A DNA stretch of 64,000 nt from Paenibacillus dauci (GTDB lineage Bacteria > Bacillota > Bacilli > Paenibacillales > Paenibacillaceae), in assembly GCF_000971985.1 (NCBI RefSeq), contig NZ_KQ040799.1:310001-374000 (forward strand). The letters run 5' to 3'. A program made the translations under genes and the position numbers. Positions 54,432 through 62,514 of the stretch are shown in pieces. The notes beneath the pieces are model-generated. The model made no database searches, was not told the origin of the DNA, and was given only the letters and a program-made list of their open reading frames with translations. The first letter of the stretch is position 1; every line of letters begins with the position of its first letter.

Positions 54432-57400
54432 AGTAATCCTCCCTGATCGAGTTGTTGGAGATGATACGCACATTCTTTGAGAATACGATCGACTTCCTGC
54501 AGACGCAGCGGCTTGCTGATAAAGTCCTGCATACCTGCACTCAGACACATCTGACGATCTTCATTACGGGCAAATGCAGTCGTAGCCACAATCACCGGCT
54601 GTTCATGCTGCCACAGTCGATTGCGAATCTCGCTGGTCGCTTCAATCCCATCCATCTCCGGCATCTGGATATCCATAAATATCAGATCATACGGATGCGT
54701 AAGCGCAGCAACGACTGCTTCCCGCCCATTGTAGGCAATATCCGTCTGGTAGCCGAGTTTGCGCAGCATTTCCTGCATCAGCTTCTGATTGACCGGATGA
54801 TCCTCGGCAACCAGAAGCCGCAGCGGTCCATATTTGCCGGAAGTACCTGTATACGCCGGCTGCTCGATAGCCACGGTTTCTACAGATTCCGTAGAATAAT
54901 CCTCCACCACATACTGCAGCGGCAGTACAAAGCGGAAAGTCGCTCCCATGCCTTCTTCACTATCTACACTGATTGTACCGCCCATCAGTTCAATCAGCTT
55001 TTTACAGATCGCCAGTCCCAGACCGGTTCCTCCATATTTACGGTTAATTGCCGGATGCAGCTGGGAGAAGGATTGGAATAGCAGCCCCTGCTTATCACTG
55101 GAGATCCCGATACCGGTATCACTAACCTCAAATTCCAGTACACATTCATTGGCACGACGTTCCAGCTGGCGCACCGACAGATTTACACTGCCTTTGTCAG
55201 TGAATTTGATGGCATTACTGATCAGATTCACCAGCACCTGGCGCATACGGGAAGCGTCACTGATAATTGTTGTCGGAATCTGGTCTTCGGTCTGGTAATT
55301 CAGCTCGATCTTTTTCTCGGCAGCACGTGCAGAGAATAGATCAAACACACTATCTAGCAGTACATTTAGCTGGATTGGCTCATGATCCAGTACCATTCTT
55401 CCTGCTTCGATGCGGCTGAAATCCAGAATTTCATTCAGAATATGCAGCAGGGAATCACTGCTATCACGGATAATATCGATATAGCTGCGCTGTTCTTCAT
55501 CGAGCGGAGTATCTGCGAGCAGACCAGTCATCCCAATAATGCCATTCATCGGTGTACGAATCTCATGGCTCATAATCGCCAGGAATTCCGACTTGGCACG
55601 ATCTGCCCGTTCTGCTAGTTCCTTGGCACGAATGATCTGTTTCTCGTTGGTAATATCGTTAAAGACCACTACAGCTCCCTTGCGCTGTCCGCGATCCCAG
55701 ATTGGTGTAATCCGGTAAGAGACGAGCACGCTGGAACCGTCCTTGCGCAGGAATATGGCTTCCTGTTCTTCATAGGATGTTCCTTCCCGCAACGCCTGAT
55801 CGATCGGATTATCTTCCGGCGTGTAGGTTGTACCGTCCGCATGAGTCAACTGGAACATATCCAGCAGCAACTGGCCAGCCAGCTCGCGTGTACTGAATCC
55901 CAGCATCCGGGTTGCTGCCGGGTTGATAAAGGTAGCCCGGCCCTCATTATCCAGTCCGAAAATACCTTCCGAGACGGAATTGAGGATCAGTGTATATTCA
56001 TTACCGAGCTTCTCGATCTGCTCCATATGAAGCTTCATTTCGGTAATATCCGTCGCAATTCCGTATACGCCCACGATTTGCTGATCTACTACAATTGGTA
56101 GATTTACTACACTAATACGCCGATATTCGCCGCCTTTTACTACAACCTCGGATTCATAGGATTGCGGCTTACCGCGCAGTGCCTGTTCAAAATGCTCCGC
56201 TGTATCGTAGATACTCTCCGGCGCGATAAAGCATTCAAACGATCTGCCGATCAATTCATCTTCCGATCGGCCCATGAGTACTTCCATCTGGGCATTAATC
56301 GTCGTATATCGTCCCTGCGTATCAAATGAAAAAACACTTGCCGGATTATAATCAAACAGCGATTTGTACCGCTGTTCGCTCTCTTGTATTAGTAAAGAAG
56401 CCTGGCGACGCTCGGTAATATCCCGGGCAATCAAGATCATTTCCTTGACCTGGCCTTCTTCATCATAAATATAGCGTCCGGATGCTTCCAGCCAGACATA
56501 TCCACCGGACTTGTGCCGATGACGGTAAATGACCGGCTTGGGCTGTTCGCCAGCCAGATGCAGATTCGTATACTGCTGTACGGCGGCTATATCGTCCCTA
56601 TGCACGTAATCCAGGCTGTGCTTTCCTTCCAGTTCTTCCGGCGGATAACCGAGAATACTGTAACAGGCTGGTGAGCAATACAGATAGATAGCATCCTGCA
56701 CAGAATGGCGGGAAATAAAGTCCAGCGACTGCTCCGAGATCAGTCGGTACTGCCGCTCACTTTGTTTGAGCCGTTCTTCCATTTCGATCCGGTCCGTAAT
56801 ATCCTGCGTCATCCCGATAATCTGCACCGGCTGCGATTGGTGATCTACTGTGACATTCCAGTGCGACTGCAAGTAACGAACCGAACCGTCTGCAAGTATG
56901 ACACGGAAAATATCTTCACCGTTGCTGCCGGTCTGCATGGATTGCCGAAGTTTGGCCTGCAGAGAAGGCAGGTCTTCCGGATGGACAATCTCTCTAACCT
57001 TTTCGATAGGTACTTCGGTATGTTCGAAAAGATAGCTGAACAGCTCTTGTGTCTCACTGCCTACTACCACGCGATCTGTGGACATATCCCAGTCCCATGA
57101 GCCAATATGGGCGATCCGCTGTGCTTCTCGCAGACTGTCTTCATACTTTTTACGCTCATTGACGTTACGTCCAATCCCGAGTACCTTGGTGATCGCGCCT
57201 TCGTTGTCACGAACGACCTGGAATGAAATCTCAAACCACAAATAATAGCCCTTTTTGTGCTTGAGACGACGGGTCATCATACCCTGATCCAAATAACCCT
57301 GACCACTGGCGATCATCCCCTGCGAATCATCTGCATGGTAATACTGCATCCGGTTTTGGCCGATCATTTCTTCCGGTGTATAGCCCAGGACAGTATAGAA

Positions 57401-57904
57401 AGAGTCCGATACATAACGCAGAATGCCATCGGGTGTACTGTAAGAAACCAGATCATTCGCATGTTCAGTAATCAGCCGATAGATTTCCTGATCCACGCCG
57501 GACAGGTACGTATGATGATTAACCGGTTCAATAGTCTGAAATTGTGCAATATAGTACAGGGTTTGTCCAGTGGCATCCTGCACAATAGACACTTCCACAC
57601 CGATCTGCAGCATATGGCCGAGACGATGCTTGTAATATTTGCGGGTACAATATGAATGGTTCTGAGAGACAGCTGCTTCCGACGCAATCGTTGTGTATGG
57701 ATAGGCGATCGGACTTGCCGGGTGAACAAGATCTTCTTCACGCAGTGCATACAGTTCGCTCTCTTCATAGCCAAGCAGCTGACAAAGTGCAGGGTTAACC
57801 TGCGTCCATGTGCCATTTTCAGGCTCAATCACTGCAATCCCTATAGAGGCAGCATGAAAAATATGTTCGTAGATCATTCGGTCATGTCCTGATTGATTAA
57901 TCAC
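54428..57904 (-). CDS. Multi-PAS hybrid histidine kinase with receiver domain
   Basis: The 1158-residue protein has no clear membrane helix. About six PAS/PAC repeats fill the first 750 residues (for example '[17 protein letters not shown]', '[18 protein letters not shown]', '[15 protein letters not shown]'). Then come HisKA '[19 protein letters not shown]' near 778, the ATPase domain ('[20 protein letters not shown]', '[18 protein letters not shown]') and a C-terminal receiver with '[12 protein letters not shown]', whose Asp is near 1075. GTG at 57904, with GGAGGGG 6 nt upstream, is a better start than the ATG at 57928. It is coupled to the downstream epimerase. The PAS array suggests cytoplasmic redox or ligand sensing. 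Confidence 0.92.
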   Translation of the reverse strand: MINQSGHDRMIYEHIFHAASIGIAVIEPENGTWTQVNPALCQLLGYEESELYALREEDLVHPASPIAYPYTTIASEAAVSQNHSYCTRKYYKHRLGHMLQIGVEVSIVQDATGQTLYYIAQFQTIEPVNHHTYLSGVDQEIYRLITEHANDLVSYSTPDGILRYVSDSFYTVLGYTPEEMIGQNRMQYYHADDSQGMIASGQGYLDQGMMTRRLKHKKGYYLWFEISFQVVRDNEGAITKVLGIGRNVNERKKYEDSLREAQRIAHIGSWDWDMSTDRVVVGSETQELFSYLFEHTEVPIEKVREIVHPEDLPSLQAKLRQSMQTGSNGEDIFRVILADGSVRYLQSHWNVTVDHQSQPVQIIGMTQDITDRIEMEERLKQSERQYRLISEQSLDFISRHSVQDAIYLYCSPACYSILGYPPEELEGKHSLDYVHRDDIAAVQQYTNLHLAGEQPKPVIYRHRHKSGGYVWLEASGRYIYDEEGQVKEMILIARDITERRQASLLIQESEQRYKSLFDYNPASVFSFDTQGRYTTINAQMEVLMGRSEDELIGRSFECFIAPESIYDTAEHFEQALRGKPQSYESEVVVKGGEYRRISVVNLPIVVDQQIVGVYGIATDITEMKLHMEQIEKLGNEYTLILNSVSEGIFGLDNEGRATFINPAATRMLGFSTRELAGQLLLDMFQLTHADGTTYTPEDNPIDQALREGTSYEEQEAIFLRKDGSSVLVSYRITPIWDRGQRKGAVVVFNDITNEKQIIRAKELAERADRAKSEFLAIMSHEIRTPMNGIIGMTGLLADTPLDEEQRSYIDIIRDSSDSLLHILNEILDFSRIEAGRMVLDHEPIQLNVLLDSVFDLFSARAAEKKIELNYQTEDQIPTTIISDASRMRQVLVNLISNAIKFTDKGSVNLSVRQLERRANECVLEFEVSDTGIGISSDKQGLLFQSFSQLHPAINRKYGGTGLGLAICKKLIELMGGTISVDSEEGMGATFRFVLPLQYVVEDYSTESVETVAIEQPAYTGTSGKYGPLRLLVAEDHPVNQKLMQEMLRKLGYQTDIAYNGREAVVAALTHPYDLIFMDIQMPEMDGIEATSEIRNRLWQHEQPVIVATTAFARNEDRQMCLSAGMQDFISKPLRLQEVDRILKECAYHLQQLDQGGLL

Positions 57905-58146
57905 ATTAGTCCCCTCCAATAACACCACTTGCCCGGATGCTTCTTTGTCTGATTGCTTGCAAGAATGTATTTGTTATATTTTCTAATTTATATATCTAGT
58001 TTATATGTTTGAGATTATATAATGCAGATTACCCTTTTATGGGTTAACCGAATAGCGCTGTAGCGTCTTTCTTACACGAAATGTAGCTATGCTGAAGATC
58101 CGAATAATTTTATTTTCCCACTGGTCAAATAAAGAACATAATGAAA
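57905..58146. other. Non-coding region upstream of the hybrid kinase
   Basis: AT-rich sequence that must hold the kinase promoter. An ACCC-TTTTAT-GGGT small inverted repeat lies near 58030-58043. No gene-like frame is seen. Confidence 0.5.
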
Positions 58147-58185
58147 AAGACACCGGCGCTGCCATGTGTGCATCACCAGTGTCTT
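58147..58185 (-). terminator. Weak terminator after the 53-aa small gene
   Basis: AAGACACCGG (58147-58156) pairs with CCAGTGTCTT (58176-58185) with one mismatch around a 19-nt loop. The minus strand continues with a T-rich run. Confidence 0.6.
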
Positions 58186-58256
58186 GCGTATGACCTCACT
58201 GCCAGACTGACTTGCAGCCCAAGCAGAATAGGTTAGACTTTAAACTTCTTAATTGC

Positions 58257-58418
58257 CTATTGATTAAGATTCGTTGTTGTCGTTGTACTTTTACCCTGAC
58301 GCATAGCGCCGGAGATATTACGTACCTGATTCATTACTTTGTCGCGAGCACCTTTGTTACGCATCAGATATACAGCACCCAGTCCAATTGTTGTCCACAG
58401 AGCTTTTCTTCCAGTCAT
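58257..58418 (-). CDS. Small hypothetical protein, 53 aa
   Basis: The minus strand carries an ATG at 58418 preceded by GGAGGAAGAACATC, an excellent ribosome binding site, and a frame to TAG at 58257. The protein (MTGRKALWTTIGLGAVYLMR, then a basic region and a Thr run) has a short hydrophobic N-terminal segment with flanking basics. No family is recognised. The good ribosome site, clean frame and following hairpin support a real gene. Confidence 0.7.
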   Translation of the reverse strand: MTGRKALWTTIGLGAVYLMRNKGARDKVMNQVRNISGAMRQGKSTTTTTNLNQ

Positions 58419-58572
58419 GATGTTCTTCCTCCTTAGATGTTCAATTGTTTTGCTTTCTTCTTCGCGTTGTTGCTTAACTACAATTTACCCTTCTCTGTAG
58501 AAAGTAAACATGCGCGTTTACATTATTCTATTTCTGTATTCTTTTATTAACGAATAGATACTATCCTGCTCA

Positions 58573-59034
58573 TCATAGCAAAGGGCTTCTCAAATAATCA
58601 GATAATCCCCGAATCCCTTCTCCTACTACCCGGTTATGATTCCAGATAAAAAAAGGTCTCATCCATGGCTCGCATAGATTCATCCAGAACTTGCGCGTCT
58701 GGGCTTCCCAATAATAGTGCAGCCGTGTACAGTTGCCCACCTGCTCCAAACGAAAGACCCCATACCCTTTTAGATCACCGGAAGCTTGCAGACGGATCAG
58801 ATAGGGAGCCTGCTTCTCAATAACATGAAAATGAAAAGACAGACTGTACCACAGCTTGGTCTTCATATTCATCAGATACTTGTCTCCAATACCGGCAGGG
58901 TGATCTTGGTCGTTCAACTTGTCAAAAGATACACCCTGCCAGCAGTTAATCTGCTCAAAATGACTGATCAGATGCCATACATCCGATATGTCTGCCTCCA
59001 GCAGCCAACTGTCTGTAAACTGATACTTGCCCAT
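58573..59034 (-). CDS. SRPBCC/START-like domain protein
   Basis: The 153-residue protein has the layout of the polyketide cyclase/START-like fold: a strand and helix 'SWLLEADISDVWHLISHFEQ', 'WYSLSFHFHVIEKQ' strands, and the C-terminal helix. GGAGGGTTGAGG before the ATG at 59034 selects this start. It is a tandem relative of the next protein: both have IxxxDxW..., GIGD and MRPxxIWxHxxV motifs. It is the last gene of the aldo/keto reductase operon. It binds a hydrophobic ligand by family, but the ligand is unknown. Confidence 0.83.
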   Translation of the reverse strand: MGKYQFTDSWLLEADISDVWHLISHFEQINCWQGVSFDKLNDQDHPAGIGDKYLMNMKTKLWYSLSFHFHVIEKQAPYLIRLQASGDLKGYGVFRLEQVGNCTRLHYYWEAQTRKFWMNLCEPWMRPFFIWNHNRVVGEGIRGLSDYLRSPLL

Positions 59035-59065
59035 CCTCAACCCTCCATGCATTCATTTACAGGAA

Positions 59066-59566
59066 TTAGCGGTATATTGTCGTTTCATGGTGAGTGTCTG
59101 TTACTTCCGCTTTCAATTGTCTTGCTACCCCATGCACACCTTCGTCCATCACCTTGTCGTGGCTCCATATATATACCGGACGCATCGCCCGGTTTGCGAC
59201 TCTCAGCAGACGATGATGGATGCGAACTTTCCATTCGCACCGAAGCATCGTTGATTGTCCATCATCTGTTTTGCTCATAAAGCAGGTACCGATTCCCGAT
59301 AGTGGTCCTTCTACTTCCAGGGTAAATTGATCAGGTTTTTGTTTGTCTGTGACTTTGAGCAAAATCGAAAGACGAAACAGCATTTTCGTCTTAAACGTAC
59401 AACGGAACGTATCGCCGATGCCTTCCGGACCGCTTCCCTGTTCCACTTTTTCAAAATTTACGTTATCCCAGAAGTCGATGTTCTCGATATGATCAGCCAG
59501 TTCCCATAACTGCTCACGGGGTGTACCGATCGTCCAGCTACTGACAAACAGATAATGGTGTGTCAT
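59066..59566 (-). CDS. SRPBCC/START-like domain protein, paralogue of the neighbouring gene
   Basis: A 166-residue SRPBCC protein: 'SSWTIGTPREQLWELADHIE', 'GIGDTFRCTFKTKMLFRLS' and 'RAMRPVYIWSHDKVMDEGVH', matching its downstream neighbour in order and spacing ('CEPWMRPFFIWNHNRVVGEG'). The two therefore arose by tandem duplication and have since diverged strongly. It starts one base after the aldo/keto reductase stop and lies 31 bp before its paralogue. Ligand and reaction unknown. Confidence 0.83.
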   Translation of the reverse strand: MTHHYLFVSSWTIGTPREQLWELADHIENIDFWDNVNFEKVEQGSGPEGIGDTFRCTFKTKMLFRLSILLKVTDKQKPDQFTLEVEGPLSGIGTCFMSKTDDGQSTMLRCEWKVRIHHRLLRVANRAMRPVYIWSHDKVMDEGVHGVARQLKAEVTDTHHETTIYR

Positions 59567-59567
59567 A

Positions 59568-60425
59568 TCAAATCATGTCCAGTGGTACTTTGTGCGACGG
59601 TGCAGCAAAAGCTCCATCCAGCAGATCCAATTGCTCGGAAGTCAGCTCAATCGCGGCAGCCGCCGCATTGCTCTCGGCATGTTCACGGCTGGATGCTTTG
59701 GGAATCGCCATGATATTACCACTGCGGATACACCACGCCAGCATAATCTGGAATGGATGCGCTCCCTGCTGCTCGGCAACATCCTGCAGCGCCTGATGGG
59801 AAAGCAGTTCCCGGCGCAATGTGCCTGCCTGTGCCAGCGGCGAATAGGCCATAATTGGCATCTGATGCTCCTCCTGCCATGGCAATAAATCCAGTTCAAT
59901 ACCTCGTGAACCAAGATGGTATAACACCTGATTGGTTGCACAATTTTTGCCGTCAGGCAGGCTAAGCAGTGCATTCATATCCTCAACATCCAGATTTGAT
60001 ACACCCCAGCGGCGGATTTTGCCCTGCTGAACCAGCTTCTCCATACCTTCCACCGTATCATGCAAAGGAATCTGACCGCGCCAATGCAGTAAATACAGAT
60101 CCAGATGATCGGTTCCCAGACGCTTCAGGCTATTCTCGCAGCTGCTGACCAGACGCTCACCACCTGCATTATGCGGATATACCTTGGATACGAGGAATAC
60201 GTTATCCCGTCGCCCCTGAATCGCTTCGCCGACCAGTGACTCAGATCGTCCTTCGCCATACATTTCTGCCGTATCAATGACGTTCATTCCCAGCTCCAAT
60301 CCATATTGAAGCGCCTCGATCTCCTCTGCTCTGCGAGCAGAATCATCTCCCATATTCCACGTCCCCTGCCCGATTGCAGGCAGCTGCGTTCCGTCTTTTA
60401 ATGTAATATAACGTGTATTGTTCAT
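59568..60425 (-). CDS. Aldo/keto reductase
   Basis: The 285-residue (alpha/beta)8-barrel NAD(P)H oxidoreductase has the catalytic Asp and Tyr in 'NVIDTAEMYGEGRSESLVG', the Lys in 'VFLVSKVYP' and the His in 'DLYLLHWRG'. The coenzyme-binding end is 'NIMAIPKASSREHAESNAAA'. It reduces aldehydes or ketones; the substrate is open. GAGGAG before the ATG supports the start. It is the first gene of an operon with two SRPBCC proteins, so a small aromatic or polyketide-type substrate is a reasonable guess. Confidence 0.93.
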   Translation of the reverse strand: MNNTRYITLKDGTQLPAIGQGTWNMGDDSARRAEEIEALQYGLELGMNVIDTAEMYGEGRSESLVGEAIQGRRDNVFLVSKVYPHNAGGERLVSSCENSLKRLGTDHLDLYLLHWRGQIPLHDTVEGMEKLVQQGKIRRWGVSNLDVEDMNALLSLPDGKNCATNQVLYHLGSRGIELDLLPWQEEHQMPIMAYSPLAQAGTLRRELLSHQALQDVAEQQGAHPFQIMLAWCIRSGNIMAIPKASSREHAESNAAAAAIELTSEQLDLLDGAFAAPSHKVPLDMI

Positions 60426-60604
60426 CGGTGGAAGCTCCTCTCGAATTGGCGGTTATCCTACAGTTTATCTTTCTGTGCCTAAAGTGTGATATATGGATTT
60501 TGGTAATATACATACGGTACTCCTTATTTACCCATTAACCGATATAGCCTGTTGGAGAACCGTAAGTGCTATTGAATCCACTGTATTTACGTAGAAATAG
60601 CAAA

Positions 60605-60639
60605 AAGACAGAGACTTCATCTATAGAAGTATCTGTCTT
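60605..60639 (-). terminator. Terminator after the Ser/Asp-tailed membrane protein
   Basis: AAGACAGA-g-ACTTC (60605-60618) pairs with GAAGT-a-TCTGTCTT (60626-60639), one internal mismatch, and the minus strand then runs into TTTTTG. Confidence 0.8.
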
Positions 60640-60712
60640 AGGGAGGGTATATCATTAGAATAGGCTTATCTGCTGTCGTCCAGGATAGCTACCTGAATAT
60701 ATTCCAAATCGG

Positions 60713-62047
60713 TTAATCACTGGAGCTGCTTGAACTGTCCGATGAGTCCGAACTGCTGCTCGATGAATCGCTGGAGCTATCACTACTGGATGAGTCACTT
60801 GAACTGTCGCTGCTGTAGTAATCGCTATCACCACTCGAAGGATCACTGGCATCGTAATAGTCACTGCTGTAATAGTCGTCATAATAGTATTCGACGTAAT
60901 CTTCTCCATCCTCGGAATGAACGACTTCGTATCGTCCTCTCCAGCGTGCAACTACAGGATATAAATCAAAAATAGCCTCTTCTGCTTCTACCATTTGCCA
61001 TGCATGCATTAGAAAAGTATGGTTTTCTTCATGTTCGTCAGTCTGCCATTCGATCCATTCCTTATGCCTATCCATAAAAACTTCACCACATTGAAGTACC
61101 ATACTAGCCTGAATTAAGTACTCCAGCCTTTGCGGATCATCAACATATTGGTATTTCCCGCGCATCAATTGTGTTTTGAACCAGCGAATCTGTGAATAGC
61201 GCAGCTGCTTGCGACTGAACGGCAATACATAGATGGGCAGCAAACAGCTGAATATAGTGATTATCGTCAGTATCACATTCGGGTTGTACATAATACCATA
61301 TATGATACAGAGGGAACACATACAACCTGCATGGATCAACAGAACATTCCTGGACCAATCCGCCACATATAAAAATATAAGTAACCATCCGAAACCAATA
61401 ATAATTATGGGCAACATAATCCATACATCTTCTGAGCCGACAAAAACCAGTAAAATACACAGCATCATAGTCGTCAGGCCCCCAAGCAGGACGAACAGTT
61501 TTCGGATCCATGTTTTTTCCAGCAGCTTCTTCAGCTTCCATTTACCCTGCAGCTGTTCTCTCCATCCCGCTAGATCTTCATTCAGCTGCCACAACCGTTC
61601 CCGATAGAATTGAAGTCGCTCTATATCCTCGGTCTCATTTGGCAAAGGACCAGCAATGTTATGCAGGCGGAACTGGTATCCCTCTTTATTCTGAAATAAC
61701 CAGTCTACCAAATATTGCTCATCTTCACTTAACTCTGTGTACTCATATTGCTCTGTCAGTGTAAAACGAAGCTTCCGTACATCTGTCCAATGCTTGGGAT
61801 GAAGTGATATTGTAATAAGCTCTTTATTATACAGAGACAGCAATCCAGCAAAGATGGCATTGCGATATACTTTGCCTCGATTATAGATCAGATTAAGCTC
61901 TAAAATATCATATTTCTCATAGCTTTGCGGATAAATTCGCCCATACAGATAATAACATCCCTTAATGATCCATATAGACATGCAGGTAAGCAAACTCAAC
62001 ATAATCAGACAGACCATAATCGTCTCGAACCAAACGGACAGCTCCAT
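60713..62047 (-). CDS. Polytopic membrane protein with an acidic Ser/Asp-repeat tail
   Basis: The 444-residue protein has a helix at the N-terminus (about 8-30), a large cytoplasmic loop, then three to four helices in the second half ('FVLLGGLTTMMLCILLVFVG', 'IMLPIIIIGFGWLLIFLYVA'). The C-terminus is a run of Tyr/Asp then SD/SSD repeats for about 55 residues. The body recalls DUF2207-type membrane proteins, which also often end in low complexity. GAGGGATAGG before the ATG at 62047 is preferred over the frame opening at 62206. It is monocistronic and divergent from feoAB. Function unknown. Confidence 0.75.
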   Translation of the reverse strand: MELSVWFETIMVCLIMLSLLTCMSIWIIKGCYYLYGRIYPQSYEKYDILELNLIYNRGKVYRNAIFAGLLSLYNKELITISLHPKHWTDVRKLRFTLTEQYEYTELSEDEQYLVDWLFQNKEGYQFRLHNIAGPLPNETEDIERLQFYRERLWQLNEDLAGWREQLQGKWKLKKLLEKTWIRKLFVLLGGLTTMMLCILLVFVGSEDVWIMLPIIIIGFGWLLIFLYVADWSRNVLLIHAGCMCSLCIIYGIMYNPNVILTIITIFSCLLPIYVLPFSRKQLRYSQIRWFKTQLMRGKYQYVDDPQRLEYLIQASMVLQCGEVFMDRHKEWIEWQTDEHEENHTFLMHAWQMVEAEEAIFDLYPVVARWRGRYEVVHSEDGEDYVEYYYDDYYSSDYYDASDPSSGDSDYYSSDSSSDSSSSDSSSDSSSSSSDSSDSSSSSSD

Positions 62048-62237
62048 GAACCTATCCCTCGCTTTCTTCTCTTGACCCATTGTATGTATATTTTGCTTAA
62101 TGACTATACGTACTTTATCGGCACTATTTTCATGATATGAGATGCACATCAATATTTTTCCGTAAATCATTCCTGCTAAAGAGAAATACATCATAGTGCA
62201 GATCATGTAATCTGTGTTATTTTACATTCATCAAAAA

Positions 62238-62252
62238 TGATAATCATTCTCA
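62238..62252 (+). promoter_or_regulatory. Fur box upstream of feoAB
   Basis: TGATAATCATTCTCA matches the 7-1-7 core TGATAAT-N-ATTATCA at all but one position. It lies just upstream of the feoA ribosome binding site, as expected for repression of ferrous iron uptake when iron is plentiful. Confidence 0.8.
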
Positions 62253-62268
62253 ATGAGGAGATGAAATA

Positions 62269-62514
62269 GTGTATCTCTGTTCTAATATGCAATTAACTGC
62301 TATCCCATCTGGTCACTCGGTACGTATTCATTCCCTGGAGAGTCTCGATCTGCTGCTTCGACGGCGGTTGATGGATCTGGGCATACGCGAAGGTACGACG
62401 ATTTCGATTACCCGTCGTGGTCTCTGGGGAGGGCCGATCATTATCGAATACAAAGGACAATTTATTGGTATCCGCCAGCGCGAAGCCCGTCTGCTGGAGG
62501 TTATCGGTTCATGA
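62269..62514 (+). CDS. feoA: FeoA-like ferrous iron transport accessory protein
   Basis: The 81-residue SH3-like protein reads 'LTAIPSGHSVRIHSLESLDL', 'LRRRLMDLGIREGTTISITR' and 'FIGIRQREARLLEV', the FeoA pattern. The start is GTG at 62269, 8 nt after GAGGAG; the nearer ATG at 62261 runs straight into a stop and the ATG at 62287 is too far. FeoA supports FeoB at the membrane. Its stop overlaps the feoB start (ATGA). A Fur box lies upstream. Confidence 0.9.
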   Translation: MYLCSNMQLTAIPSGHSVRIHSLESLDLLLRRRLMDLGIREGTTISITRRGLWGGPIIIEYKGQFIGIRQREARLLEVIGS

